Notes: a model not told the origin generated them from the letters alone. DNA of 41,557 nucleotides from Crocinitomicaceae bacterium (GCA_021740745.1 JAIOZF010000019.1:1-41557); one strand, 5' to 3'; counted from the stretch's first letter, positions 26,437 through 35,941 are shown. Translations and numbers: made by a program.

Positions 26437-28647
26437 TTATCTTCTAATTCCTATTTTCAAGAATCTTCTGTTGTCAACGACTTCCGCTTTTTTCTTTAAA
26501 GCTCCAAGCACTTGACCTTGGATGCCGCCACGCAAAGTAGCAAGCATTTGATCCTTTTCAACTTTATAACCTGATGTTGTTGGTGCTTTGATTGTTTTAT
26601 CAACGCGAACAACATAAACTCCCAATTTTCCTTTTAACGGTAATGTTCTACCACCATCTTTCAAGGCAGAGAATAATGCACCAATCACTTCTGGTTCATA
26701 TCCAGCACCTGTAATTTGTGGGTTTCCGAAAGTTACTTCAGCCTTTTGAACTGTTGTGTTTCCTCTTTTCGCCATCGCGTCAAGCGTTTTATCCTTCATC
26801 AATTGATTCGTCAAACGTGCAGCCTTGCGCTCTTCTAATAAATCTCTTCTCATCACTTTTTCGATGTCTTCGTATGTTGGAGCACCTTTTACGCGAATTG
26901 AAGAAACAATAGCAATGATGTATCTGTCCTTATCTTTGATTGGTGCCGCAGTAATGTCACCAACCTTCGCTTCTTCCATATAGGCTAACTTCAAGATTTT
27001 ATCTTCAGCAAATGGTGTTGTAAATCCATACAATTTAGGATTTTCAGAAAGAATACTAATTGGTCGAGCAAAATATCCAGCTTTCTGAACAATTGTATCA
27101 AACAAATCTAATTTCTTTTTGATATCCGTTTGCTTCGAAACTTTCGATTCTAATTTGTACAATAAATTATACACTTCAGATTCTTGCTTATCAATTGTTT
27201 CTTGACTAGCACCAAACGTTTTTTGAATGGAAGCTAATAATGGAAAATTCGTTGCGTCTCTTTCCAACACTTCAATGATGTGAATACCAAACTGTGTTTT
27301 CACTGTTCCGATTGTTCCAATTGGTTTAGTAGCACAAAATGCAGCAAATTCAGGAACCATATCAGCCTCAATAAAGTCTGTGATTTCACCGCCTTGTGGA
27401 ACAGATCCTTTATCGTCACTAAATTTTGCTACAAAATCTTTGAAATTATCTTTCGTAATTAATTTCACTAAACTATCAGCTGTTTTTTGTTTTGCGGCAA
27501 TCACTTTCGCATCAGTTGAACCGTTTGAAGCTAATAAGATATGACGCGATTTCATTCTTGTTGGAGTGAAACCAATTACCTTACTTAAAACGATTTTTTC
27601 TTTCGACGCAAATGGTCCAACAATTTGACCAACTGTAGCTGTTTTAAAAACAGTATCCATGTAAGTTGGATAGTTAATCATTAAATTTTGAGCCTTTGGA
27701 TGTCCTTCTGGCACAGCAGTAGCAAATTTTGATGAAGTATAAAATTTCAAGTCGCTGTTTGCCATTACGAATAATGAATCATTTGGAGCGGCAGCAAAAG
27801 TTGTTTTCAAACCATTCACCATTGTATTGAACTTCGACGAATCTTCTCTTGACGGTTGAATAACAACATCAAACCAACGAACTTCTCTACTTTCAGTTCT
27901 ATTCTCGTATTTTTTGTCGTTTTTATGTTCTTCGTAATATTTCTTAACGTCAGCATCAGAAATTTTTACGTCTTCATCACTAATTTCACTGTAACGACGA
28001 ACAACATAAGAAATGTTTTTTACTTCTTTTTGAGCAAAATACTCTTCTTCTGCCTCTAGTTTAGTTACATAAACTCCTTGACCCAACAACGAAAAATACT
28101 TTTCTTGTTTACGTCTATCCGTATAATATTTTTTACTGTCTTCCCATTGCTTCTGTACATTCGCATCAGTTGAAGATTCCATTTCTTCTATTCGCTTCTG
28201 CAATAATTTAGCATTGAATAATCCAGTAACTGAATCAGTAAATCCCTGCGCTAATTCTGGAAGAACTGCAAAACCATCAGTACCATATAAGTACGCCTCA
28301 AATTCAGCATCACCAACATTAATACCTAATGCTTCGTATTCTCTTTCAAATAAATTTGTTTCCACAACATAATTCCAAGCTTTATCTAAAGAAGCTTCTT
28401 GGTCTTTTTGAGTGTACTCTCTTTGTTGTTGACCAAATTGCGTACGATCTTGCTCTTCAAATTTCTGACTTGCTTCTTCGTAAGCTTTGTAATCAATTTT
28501 TTCTCCATATACCGTTCCGTAGCCATACAAGTCTTCCATTCCACCTGTAATTCTCTCCCAGTCACCTAGTATAAATGCTAATAAAGCAATCCCAATTACG
28601 ATTACTAATAATGTCGATTTCTCTCGAATTTTACCAATTAAAGCCAT
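26437..28647 (-). CDS. PpiD/SurA-like periplasmic peptidylprolyl isomerase
   Basis: The 736-aa protein has a short cytoplasmic start and one membrane anchor (about 11-29, STLLVIVIGIALLAFILGD), then a SurA_N-like helical chaperone region, a parvulin PPIC domain at about 364-460 (MKSRHILLASNG, GSVPQGGEITDF, TQFGIHIIEVLE), and a second helical/parvulin-like region toward the C-terminus. This is the PpiD layout: an inner-membrane-anchored periplasmic foldase helping newly exported outer-membrane proteins. Length exceeds E. coli PpiD (about 620 aa), as is usual in Bacteroidota. Upstream, a weak box TATATTCG lies about 20 bases before ATG. Confidence 0.92.
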   Translation of the reverse strand: MALIGKIREKSTLLVIVIGIALLAFILGDWERITGGMEDLYGYGTVYGEKIDYKAYEEASQKFEEQDRTQFGQQQREYTQKDQEASLDKAWNYVVETNLFEREYEALGINVGDAEFEAYLYGTDGFAVLPELAQGFTDSVTGLFNAKLLQKRIEEMESSTDANVQKQWEDSKKYYTDRRKQEKYFSLLGQGVYVTKLEAEEEYFAQKEVKNISYVVRRYSEISDEDVKISDADVKKYYEEHKNDKKYENRTESREVRWFDVVIQPSREDSSKFNTMVNGLKTTFAAAPNDSLFVMANSDLKFYTSSKFATAVPEGHPKAQNLMINYPTYMDTVFKTATVGQIVGPFASKEKIVLSKVIGFTPTRMKSRHILLASNGSTDAKVIAAKQKTADSLVKLITKDNFKDFVAKFSDDKGSVPQGGEITDFIEADMVPEFAAFCATKPIGTIGTVKTQFGIHIIEVLERDATNFPLLASIQKTFGASQETIDKQESEVYNLLYKLESKVSKQTDIKKKLDLFDTIVQKAGYFARPISILSENPKLYGFTTPFAEDKILKLAYMEEAKVGDITAAPIKDKDRYIIAIVSSIRVKGAPTYEDIEKVMRRDLLEERKAARLTNQLMKDKTLDAMAKRGNTTVQKAEVTFGNPQITGAGYEPEVIGALFSALKDGGRTLPLKGKLGVYVVRVDKTIKAPTTSGYKVEKDQMLATLRGGIQGQVLGALKKKAEVVDNRRFLKIGIRR

Positions 28648-28724
28648 TTTTCCAATCTTTAAGGCTGCGAATATAATCAGATGAATTGATTTTTAAAAAT
28701 TTAATAGTGTAAAACAAGGGCAAC

Positions 28725-28754
28725 AAAAAAACCATCTCAATTTGGAGATGGTTT
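28725..28754 (-). terminator. Rho-independent terminator of the 1557-aa gene
   Basis: Stem AAACCATCTC / GAGATGGTTT (28729-28738 and 28745-28754) with a 6-base loop, and a run of seven T on the minus strand. It lies 18 bases after the stop codon. Confidence 0.88.
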
Positions 28755-28772
28755 TCTGAGTCTAAATTAGTC

Positions 28773-31700
28773 TTATTTTCCTCCTCTTCCTTTCAGTGGA
28801 GGTGGAGGTGTAGATTCTTCAACTGGCACTTCTTTTTCTTTGCCTTTTTCCTCTGGTTTTAACTCTTTTACCGGTTCTTTTGGTGTTGGAGTAATTCCTC
28901 CCTTTGGTGTAACACCTTTTGGTTTAACAATCTGTGGTTCTTTTGGTTGGTTATTGGAATTGTTACCACCCCCACCATTTGAACCTTCACCATTGGATCC
29001 ATTTGAACCCCCACCACTTTCACCGTTAGCCCCTTGACCATTGGATCCATTACCTGCGTTTCCGCTGTTTCCGTTAGATGAGCCGGAACCATTTCCTGCG
29101 TTTCCGATACCACCAAATCCACTCGCATTCGAGTTGCCATTATTATTCGATCCTTGACCATTGTTGTCATTTCCTGCCGGCTCCTCAGCACACGGTCCTA
29201 ATACATCTCCGTGTGCTTGATGCGCTGGCCATGCAGATAATGGTATCTCTATTGTCTGCGGATTGCCATTATTTCCAGGAGGAATGTGACATATTGTAAT
29301 CTTTTGTTCAGGATTACTGTTGTTCTCTTCTTCTGGCTCCTCTTCAACAACACATGATCCTAAAACGTCACCGTGTGCTTGATGCGCCGGCCATGCCGAC
29401 AATGGTATCTGTATCGTTTGTGGATTACCATTATTTCCAGGAGGAATGTGACAAATCGTAATCATTTGCTCTGGATTACTGTTGTTCTCTTCTTCCTCTT
29501 CATAAAAAATTGTTACGGTTTCAGTATCTGTTCCACATGCATTGGTAATAGTTACAACAAATACATTCGCTCCAGGTGAAAGCACTACTGAACCAGTTAA
29601 AGAACCATTTGAAGGATTAAACGACCCACTTGTGATTATTTTTCCATTTTGTGTTGCCGTAATTCCTTCACCGTTATTTGAATTCAACACTGTTGCACTC
29701 AAGTTGTAATTTGGTGAAGTAACCGTTAAAGGACTTGATGCTGGATTAATAAATGTTACAGATGGTACGATGCAATTTTGGTAATTAACCGTAATTGTTT
29801 CTGAATCTGTTCCACATGCATTGGTAACTGTTACAACAAATACATTTGCTCCAGGAGAAAGCACTACTGAACCAGTTATAGAACCATTTGCAGGATTGAA
29901 AGAACCATTTGTGATTATTTTTCCATTTCGTGTTGCCGTAATTCCTTCACCGTTATTTGAATTCAACACTGTTGCACTTATGTTAAAATTAGCTGATGTA
30001 ACAGTCGTATTGTTTGCTGATGGCACAACAAAATTGACTGTTGGCGCAACACAATTTTGGTAGTTAACCGTGATTGTTTCTGTGTCCGTTCCACAAGCAT
30101 TTGTAACCGTGATTACAAAAACGTTCGGACCAGGTGTCAACGTTACATTACTTGTTAAATATCCAGTTGCGTTATTGAAACTAAAGTTGGTAATACCACG
30201 ACCATTGTTTGTCAAGGTAATTCCTTGTCCATTGTTCGAGTTCTGAACTAAAGCACTTAAGTTAAAGCTCGCTGATGTAACAGTTGTATTGTTCGCTGAT
30301 GGCGTTACAAAACTCACAGCTGGAGCAACACAATTTTGATAGTTCACCGTGATTGTTTTTGCATCCGTTCCACAAGAATTTGTTACTGTCAATACAAACA
30401 CATTCGCTCCTGGAGCTAAAGGCACAGTTGATGTCAATACACCCGTTGCATTGTTGAAGTTATAGTCCGTAATTGAAATTCCATTTTTAGTCAAATTAAT
30501 TGTTTGACCATTTACTGAATTCTGAACCAATGCACTTATGTTAAAATTAGCTGATGTAACAGTTGTATTGTTCGCTGATGGCGTTACAAAACTTGCCACT
30601 GGCGCAACACAATTTTGGTAATTAACCGTGATTGTTTCAGTATCCGTTCCGCAAGCATTTGCAACGGTAATTACAAAAACGTTCGGACCAGGTGACAACG
30701 TTACATTACTTGTTAAAGATCCAGTTGCGTTATTGAAACTAAAGTTGGTAATACCACGGCCATTGTTTGTCAAGGTAATTCCTTGTCCATTGTTCGAGTT
30801 CTGAACTAAAGCACTTAAGTTGAATCCAGCTGATGTAACAGTTGTATTGTTCGCTGATGGCGTTACAAAACTTACTGTTGGCGCAACACAATTTTGGTAA
30901 TTAACTGTGATTGTTTCTGTATCCGTTCCACAAGCATTCGTAACAGTGATTACAAAAACATTCGGACCAGGTGTCAACGTTACGTTGCTTGTTAAAGATC
31001 CAGTTGCGTTATTAAAACTGAAGTTCGTAATACCACGTCCATTGTTCGTTAAAGTAATTCCTTGTCCATTGTTCGAGTTCTGAACTAAAGCACTTAAGTT
31101 AAACCCAGCTGATGTAACAGTGGTGTTGTTAGCAGAAGGTGCAACAAAACTTACTGTTGGAGCAACACAATTTTGGTAGTTAACCGTGATTGTTTTTGCA
31201 TCCGTTCCACAAGAATTTGTTACTGTCAATACAAACACATTCGCTCCTGGAGCTAAAGGCACTGTTGAAGTCAATACACCCGTTGCATTGTTGAAGTTAT
31301 AATCTGTGATTGAAATTCCATTTTTCGTCAAATTAATTGTTTGACCATTTACTGAATTCTGAACCAATGCACTCAGGTTAAAGCTCGCAGATGTAACAGT
31401 TGTATTATTTGCTGATGGCGTTACAAAACTTGCCGCAGGCGCAACACAATTTTGATAGTTCACCGTGATTGTTTCTGTGTCCGTTCCACAAGCATTTGTA
31501 ACAGTGATTACAAAAACGTTCGGACCAGGTGTCAACGTTACGTTGCTTGTTAAAGATCCAGTTGCGTTATTGAAACTAAGGTTGGTAATACCATGACTAT
31601 TGTTCGTTAAAGTAATTCCTTGTCCATTGTTCGAGTTCTGAACTAAAGCACTTAAGTTGAATCCAGCAGATGTAACAGTTGTATTGTTTGCTGATGGTGC

Positions 31701-33446
31701 AGACCAATTGATTGTTGGTACCAGACAATTTTGGTAGTTCACAGTGATTGTTTCTGTATCAGTTCCGCAAGCATTCGTAACAGTGATAACAAAGGTGTTG
31801 GTTCCTTGATTCAAGGTTACATTACTTGTTAAAGCTCCCGTTGTATTGTTAAAACTGTAATTTGTTATCGCTCTTCCATTTTGAGTAAGAGTTACACCTT
31901 GTCCGTTAATTGAATTCTGAATCAATGCACTCAGATTAAAATTTGGAGATGTAACAGCTAAATTGTTAACAGTTGGTGAGATCAATGATACTTTAGGGTT
32001 TTCACAGTTCTGGAAATTGATAGTAATCGTTTCTGTATCAGTACCACAAGTATTTGTCGCTGTTAAAACAAAAACATTCGCTCCAGGTGTCAAGGTAACT
32101 GAACTTGTCAGCGCGCCAGTTGTTGCGTTGAAATTTACATTCGTAATTGCTTTGCCATTTTGTGCTAAAGTTATTCCTTGTCCATTGCTTGAATTTTGAA
32201 CAAGTGCACTCAAATTAAAGTTCGCAACTGAAACTGTCGAGTTATTCGCAGAAGGCGAAGACCAACTAATAATTGGACTCACACAATTTTGATAGCTAAC
32301 AGAAATAGAGTTTGAAGCATTGCCGCATGTGTTTTTTGCAGTAATTTCAAAAGAATTGGAACCATTCACAAGAACAACAGTGCTTTCGAATCGACCATTT
32401 GAAGGATTATAAACAAAATTCGTATTTACACTTCCATTGAATAAGAATGTTATGTTATCACGATTAATCACATTTGTTAAATCGGCAGAAACAACAAATG
32501 TTTGTCCAGCTGATAGTTGATCATTCACTGAAGGATTTATAAAAACAACTTTTGGCAAATCACAATTCGGATTCGAACTGTAATTGTTAATGTTTTCGAT
32601 ATTGTTATCATCTGTTACTGTTGTATTCCCTCTAACTTTAAATCTAAATTGCAAATACAACGAAGTGTAGTGGTATAAATCGTTTTTGATTTTACTTGAC
32701 GGATCAACATAACCATCAAAATGGTCATTCAAGGTAAACGTTGTTTTGTGTTCAATACCAAAAGTGGTTCTTTTTCCAATTTGGTAACCCAAACCAATAC
32801 CCAAACTTGGCATAATGTCAACCGAAAACTCATCAGCAGTTGATCCTACTAAAGGAGAATCATACACACCGTCAATTATGTCAGAAATCTCTGTTTTAGA
32901 ATAATTTTCTGCAGAATAATTATAACTTCCGCTCAATGAATCATTACTATACAGGTCACCAAAAGTTTGATACCAAGTAAATCCAACTCCACCAAAAATG
33001 TAGGGGTCCCAACCAGAACGTTCACGGATTCCATTTGCATGAAGTACTAATTCAAATCCTAAGCGATGAACATCGGCTTGAAAATTATTCACAACTCCTA
33101 AAGAATCTTTGTATGACATTAAAGGAAACTGTGCAGGATCTACCAAGTTATCTGGATTGTAGTCAGACAGGTCTGTTATGGATAAATCCTGACCGTACCA
33201 TTTTCCACGCAAGTATCTTGCGCGAAGATCGAAAGTTATTTTTCGACCGTAATCATAATTAAAGGATTTACCCAAGGTAAGTCCCCATCCTGCGTATAAA
33301 TCATCGCGCACATCAGTTGTGCTCCATGTTCCACCAAGATTTAAGCCTAAAAACCATTTCGATGTATTGTCATAATCAATGCGTTGTGCATGAGCAGTAT
33401 TGGTTATGACAAGAAGGCTTAGTGCTAAAATGTATAAATTCTTCAT
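28773..33446 (-). CDS. large exported repeat protein with N-terminal barrel-like domain
   Basis: This 1557-aa protein has a signal peptide (MKNLYILALSLLVITNTAHA) and an N-terminal domain (about 22-275) with alternating aromatic strands typical of a small outer-membrane beta-barrel. Eleven Ig-like repeats follow (about 295-1315); each is about 93 aa, with ACGTDTETITVNYQNC at its end and two cysteines that could form a disulfide. Then come two 54-aa CHIPPGN modules (Cys near 1332 and 1386), a Gly/Asn/Ser-rich tract (about 1425-1500), and a Pro/Lys/Glu tail ending PPPPLKGRGGK. No T9SS C-terminal sorting domain is visible, so the repeats are probably held by the barrel. A role in adhesion or surface structure is inference. 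It diverges from the T9SS cargo gene at 33598. Confidence 0.88.
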   Translation of the reverse strand: MKNLYILALSLLVITNTAHAQRIDYDNTSKWFLGLNLGGTWSTTDVRDDLYAGWGLTLGKSFNYDYGRKITFDLRARYLRGKWYGQDLSITDLSDYNPDNLVDPAQFPLMSYKDSLGVVNNFQADVHRLGFELVLHANGIRERSGWDPYIFGGVGFTWYQTFGDLYSNDSLSGSYNYSAENYSKTEISDIIDGVYDSPLVGSTADEFSVDIMPSLGIGLGYQIGKRTTFGIEHKTTFTLNDHFDGYVDPSSKIKNDLYHYTSLYLQFRFKVRGNTTVTDDNNIENINNYSSNPNCDLPKVVFINPSVNDQLSAGQTFVVSADLTNVINRDNITFLFNGSVNTNFVYNPSNGRFESTVVLVNGSNSFEITAKNTCGNASNSISVSYQNCVSPIISWSSPSANNSTVSVANFNLSALVQNSSNGQGITLAQNGKAITNVNFNATTGALTSSVTLTPGANVFVLTATNTCGTDTETITINFQNCENPKVSLISPTVNNLAVTSPNFNLSALIQNSINGQGVTLTQNGRAITNYSFNNTTGALTSNVTLNQGTNTFVITVTNACGTDTETITVNYQNCLVPTINWSAPSANNTTVTSAGFNLSALVQNSNNGQGITLTNNSHGITNLSFNNATGSLTSNVTLTPGPNVFVITVTNACGTDTETITVNYQNCVAPAASFVTPSANNTTVTSASFNLSALVQNSVNGQTINLTKNGISITDYNFNNATGVLTSTVPLAPGANVFVLTVTNSCGTDAKTITVNYQNCVAPTVSFVAPSANNTTVTSAGFNLSALVQNSNNGQGITLTNNGRGITNFSFNNATGSLTSNVTLTPGPNVFVITVTNACGTDTETITVNYQNCVAPTVSFVTPSANNTTVTSAGFNLSALVQNSNNGQGITLTNNGRGITNFSFNNATGSLTSNVTLSPGPNVFVITVANACGTDTETITVNYQNCVAPVASFVTPSANNTTVTSANFNISALVQNSVNGQTINLTKNGISITDYNFNNATGVLTSTVPLAPGANVFVLTVTNSCGTDAKTITVNYQNCVAPAVSFVTPSANNTTVTSASFNLSALVQNSNNGQGITLTNNGRGITNFSFNNATGYLTSNVTLTPGPNVFVITVTNACGTDTETITVNYQNCVAPTVNFVVPSANNTTVTSANFNISATVLNSNNGEGITATRNGKIITNGSFNPANGSITGSVVLSPGANVFVVTVTNACGTDSETITVNYQNCIVPSVTFINPASSPLTVTSPNYNLSATVLNSNNGEGITATQNGKIITSGSFNPSNGSLTGSVVLSPGANVFVVTITNACGTDTETVTIFYEEEEENNSNPEQMITICHIPPGNNGNPQTIQIPLSAWPAHQAHGDVLGSCVVEEEPEEENNSNPEQKITICHIPPGNNGNPQTIEIPLSAWPAHQAHGDVLGPCAEEPAGNDNNGQGSNNNGNSNASGFGGIGNAGNGSGSSNGNSGNAGNGSNGQGANGESGGGSNGSNGEGSNGGGGNNSNNQPKEPQIVKPKGVTPKGGITPTPKEPVKELKPEEKGKEKEVPVEESTPPPPLKGRGGK
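28780..28808. repeat. imperfect palindrome at the 3' end of the repeat gene
   Basis: Arms CCTCCTCTTCC (28780-28790) and GGAGGTGGAGG (28798-28808) match at 9 of 11 positions, with one mismatch a wobble. It encodes the last residues PPPPLKGRGG and precedes the stop. Such CCTCC...GGAGG palindromes recall mobile intergenic palindromic repeats of Bacteroidota, hence the suggestion of repeat capture. Confidence 0.5.
28955..29180 (-). repeat. low-complexity Gly/Asn/Ser-coding tract
   Basis: The codons encode runs such as GNGSGSSNGNSGNAGNG and GGGSNGSNGEGSNGGGG. This is a simple-sequence-like tract prone to slippage, within the 1557-aa gene. Confidence 0.75.
29190..29490 (-). repeat. two tandem 162-bp copies of the CHIPPGN module
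   Basis: Two in-frame copies of a 54-aa unit with ITICHIPPGNNGNPQTI and IPLSAWPAHQAHGDVLG followed by a Cys. The corresponding bases recur 162 bp apart (for example 29211 and 29373). Copies differ at only a few residues, so the duplication is recent. Confidence 0.85.
29502..32561 (-). repeat. eleven tandem 279-bp repeats (93 aa each)
   Basis: The landmark CAATTTTG recurs every 279 bases from about 29772 to 31725. The first (5'-most) repeats are the most diverged, and the central six are nearly identical. A variant type (QTINLTKNGISITDY) occurs in repeats 5 and 8, exactly 837 bp apart (three units). Confidence 0.92.
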
Positions 33447-33490
33447 ATTAGGGATTTTAGTAATTCGTTTGCGAAAAACGATTATTGTGC

Positions 33491-33517
33491 CAAAATTCAG
33501 AAAAAAAAGTCAACCAA
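33491..33517 (-). promoter_or_regulatory. near-consensus promoter of the 1557-aa gene
   Basis: Minus-strand TTG (33515-33517), a 16-base spacer and GAATTTTG (33491-33498, one mismatch to TAnnTTTG). It would give a leader of about 40 bases, in which a small hairpin (33465-33481) can form. Confidence 0.35.
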
Positions 33518-33597
33518 GGCTTTTTTAAGGTGCTTTTTACACTACATCATCGAAATTTTCGCTTTTATTTCTTAATTTTCCCCTTTGAACAAAGGCT

Positions 33598-34899
33598 TTG
33601 AGTGTGCAGAGATTTCGAATTGTTATCGTTTTGTTAATTGTGTTTTTTAAGGTGTCGGCTGTCACCTCACAAGAGCTATACAATAATTGTAACGATGCTC
33701 TTTCGCTTTGTCCAAATCAATCATACTCTGTTAACAATCTAGATGCAAATGAAACATTTTGTCCTGGATGTGAAGACGATTTTACCTTTTGCTTTTCAGC
33801 GAGTAATACCATTTGGTTGACTTTTACAACGAATACTTTAGGAGGAAACGTACAAATTGATTTCAATAATTTAGTTTTTGAAAGCAATCCTGGTCAAGGG
33901 AATCAACTTCAAGCAACTTTACTTTCCGCCGGAGTTCCATGCAACGCTGCTTCATATGCTGCAATTGGAAATTGTGTGAATAATGCTACTGGAAATTTCA
34001 CCTTGAATGCCACTAGCTTAACACCAGCAACAACGTATTACATTGTTGTGAATGGATTAAATACTGGAGCTGGAGTTACACAAGCGGCTGAATGTTCTTT
34101 CGATATATCTGTTACTGGTACTGCTGTGGATCGACCTGTTCCAACAGTTGCACTTTCTTTTAGCTCTTCAGATGTGTGCTTGAATGAATTAGTAACCTGT
34201 ACGGCAACTTTACAAGATTGTCCAGATAGTACTGATTTTGAATGGTATGTTAATGGCGTATTGACCGCACAAACAAGTTTACCTTTTTACCAAACGACTG
34301 GATTATCGAATGGTGATATAGTTGAAGTGCGTACCACTTGTTTTTCAATTTGCACCGAACTGGTATCAAATACAACTACACCAATCAATGTATATTCTTT
34401 TCCAATAGATGCAGGTTCTTCTGTCTTGATTAATGCCGGCGAAACGACTCAGTTAACTGGAACAACAAGTGCTCCTGTTTTTTCATGGTCTCCATCATTT
34501 AATGTGAGTAATCCAAGTATTTTAAATCCATTTGTAACGCCTAATGAAACAACAACTTATACGCTAACCGCTACAGAAAATGGTTGCACGTTGAGTGATC
34601 AAGTAACCATTTTCATTCAAGAATCCTTATTGTTTCCAACGACCTTTTCACCAAATGACGATGGAGCAAATGACAAATGGGAAATTGGGGCAATAGACCT
34701 TTATCCTGATTGTTTTGTGCGTATTTTTAATCGATGGGGCCAAGAAATTTATCAATCAACAGGCTACTCAAAAGAAAAAGCTTGGGATGGGACAAACAGT
34801 AATGGTTCACCATTAGCAGAAGGAGTTTATTTCTATGTCGTTGATTTGCGTGACGAAGAAAAACAACAATTTAAAGGAAGTATAACGTTAATCAGATGA
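33598..34899 (+). CDS. secreted protein with T9SS type B sorting domain (CHU_C-like)
   Basis: The 433-aa protein has a signal peptide, an N-terminal beta-sandwich domain (about 25-175, NNCNDALSLCPNQSYSVNN) typical of secreted Bacteroidota proteins, an Ig/PKD-like middle part, and a C-terminal sorting domain from about residue 345: LFPTTFSPNDDGANDKWEIG, IFNRWGQEIYQSTGY, WDGTNSNGSPLAEGVYFYVV. That is the type B C-terminal domain exported by the type IX secretion system and associated with gliding proteins. The start is TTG 33598 or GTG 33604; both leave a signal peptide. Its stop overlaps the PorP/SprF start by 4 bases (ATGA), the usual layout for a cargo and its dedicated partner. Confidence 0.9.
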   Translation: MSVQRFRIVIVLLIVFFKVSAVTSQELYNNCNDALSLCPNQSYSVNNLDANETFCPGCEDDFTFCFSASNTIWLTFTTNTLGGNVQIDFNNLVFESNPGQGNQLQATLLSAGVPCNAASYAAIGNCVNNATGNFTLNATSLTPATTYYIVVNGLNTGAGVTQAAECSFDISVTGTAVDRPVPTVALSFSSSDVCLNELVTCTATLQDCPDSTDFEWYVNGVLTAQTSLPFYQTTGLSNGDIVEVRTTCFSICTELVSNTTTPINVYSFPIDAGSSVLINAGETTQLTGTTSAPVFSWSPSFNVSNPSILNPFVTPNETTTYTLTATENGCTLSDQVTIFIQESLLFPTTFSPNDDGANDKWEIGAIDLYPDCFVRIFNRWGQEIYQSTGYSKEKAWDGTNSNGSPLAEGVYFYVVDLRDEEKQQFKGSITLIR

Positions 34900-35822
34900 A
34901 AAAAACTACTCTTATTTTCTTCTTTTTAATAGTGAAATCAATGGTTTTTGGTCAGCAATTGCCTCAGTATACACAGTGGTCTTTTCATCAAATGGTCATG
35001 AATCCCGCGCATGCAGGAATTAAAAATTGTTTGGAAATTCACAGTATTTTTAGAACTCAATGGGTTGGATTTGAAGGAGCTCCAAAAAGTGGTGTTCTTA
35101 CATTTAGCTCGCCAATTAAGACCAAGCGTAAACAGTATTTAAGTGCGCGGCATGGAATGGGTTTTCGATTTGAAACAGATCGCATCGGTCAATTCACCAC
35201 AAACCGAGTAAATCTTGCTTATGCTGGACATTTCAATTTCGATAAAACCAATCGCCTATCTTTAGGATTATATGGTGGAATTATACAAATGGGTTACAAT
35301 CCAAATGGATCAGTGACCACAGTTCCTGATCCCGTTGTTTCACAAGAAGGATCTTTTTTAGCGCCAGATGCATCATTTGGAGCATGGTGGAATGGTGAGA
35401 ATTACTATTTCGGCTTGATGTTTCAGCAATTGATTACGAGTGAATGGCCTTCCATTGGTAGTTCATCCAAATTTCGTTTACACCCAACTGTAAATATGGG
35501 TTATCGTATGAAGGTATCAGAAAAAATTACTTTTTTACCCTCGTTTATGTTAAAAGTTCCACCACGCGGACCACTTGCAATGGATTTGAATTTAATGTTA
35601 GATTTTTCCAATCGCTTTGTCACTGGATTAGGATATAGAAATACAGATGCTTTAATGATTTTCGCAGGATTTAAACTAAGTCCGCGGTTTACCATTCATT
35701 ATTCATTCGATTTCACACTTTCCGATATTCAACAAGTCAGTTCAAACACACATGAGTTTTCACTCATTTTCAATACATGCAAGAAGGAAAATACGAGCAC
35801 AAGTAGCTGCCCACTTTTTTAA
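34896..35822 (+). CDS. PorP/SprF family T9SS membrane protein
   Basis: The 308-aa protein has a signal peptide (MKKTTLIFFFLIVKSMVFGQ), then the family hallmark near the start (QLPQYTQWSFHQMVMNPAHA with G following), and a beta-barrel-like body of alternating strands, consistent with the PorP/SprF outer-membrane family. In Flavobacterium johnsoniae, SprF-type proteins are needed for secretion of their neighbouring type B cargo, such as SprB. The overlap with the upstream cargo gene makes the pairing likely here. The C-terminus ends in a Cys/Ser/Thr-rich tail (NTCKKENTSTSSCPLF) rather than a plain final strand, which is slightly unusual. Confidence 0.92.
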   Translation: MKKTTLIFFFLIVKSMVFGQQLPQYTQWSFHQMVMNPAHAGIKNCLEIHSIFRTQWVGFEGAPKSGVLTFSSPIKTKRKQYLSARHGMGFRFETDRIGQFTTNRVNLAYAGHFNFDKTNRLSLGLYGGIIQMGYNPNGSVTTVPDPVVSQEGSFLAPDASFGAWWNGENYYFGLMFQQLITSEWPSIGSSSKFRLHPTVNMGYRMKVSEKITFLPSFMLKVPPRGPLAMDLNLMLDFSNRFVTGLGYRNTDALMIFAGFKLSPRFTIHYSFDFTLSDIQQVSSNTHEFSLIFNTCKKENTSTSSCPLF

Positions 35823-35913
35823 TACACCCTTTTTACATCGCTTTTTTGTCTATATCCATAATTCACTGTTTAAAAGTCTTTATCAACAGTAAATAAGCGT
35901 TTGCTTTGTTTTG

Positions 35914-35921
35914 GATATTTG
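35914..35921 (+). promoter_or_regulatory. near-consensus -7 box before OmpA-type gene (GATATTTG)
   Basis: One mismatch to TAnnTTTG, 20 bases before the ATG at 35942; the same spacing as at the LETM1 and lamin-tail genes. Confidence 0.35.
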
Positions 35922-35941
35922 TATATCTAAATATGTATATC

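Noticed and set aside
29502-32561. Regular 279-bp repeats considered as a CRISPR or satellite array
   Set aside because: The repeats are in frame, protein-coding and contiguous without spacers; they encode Ig-like units.
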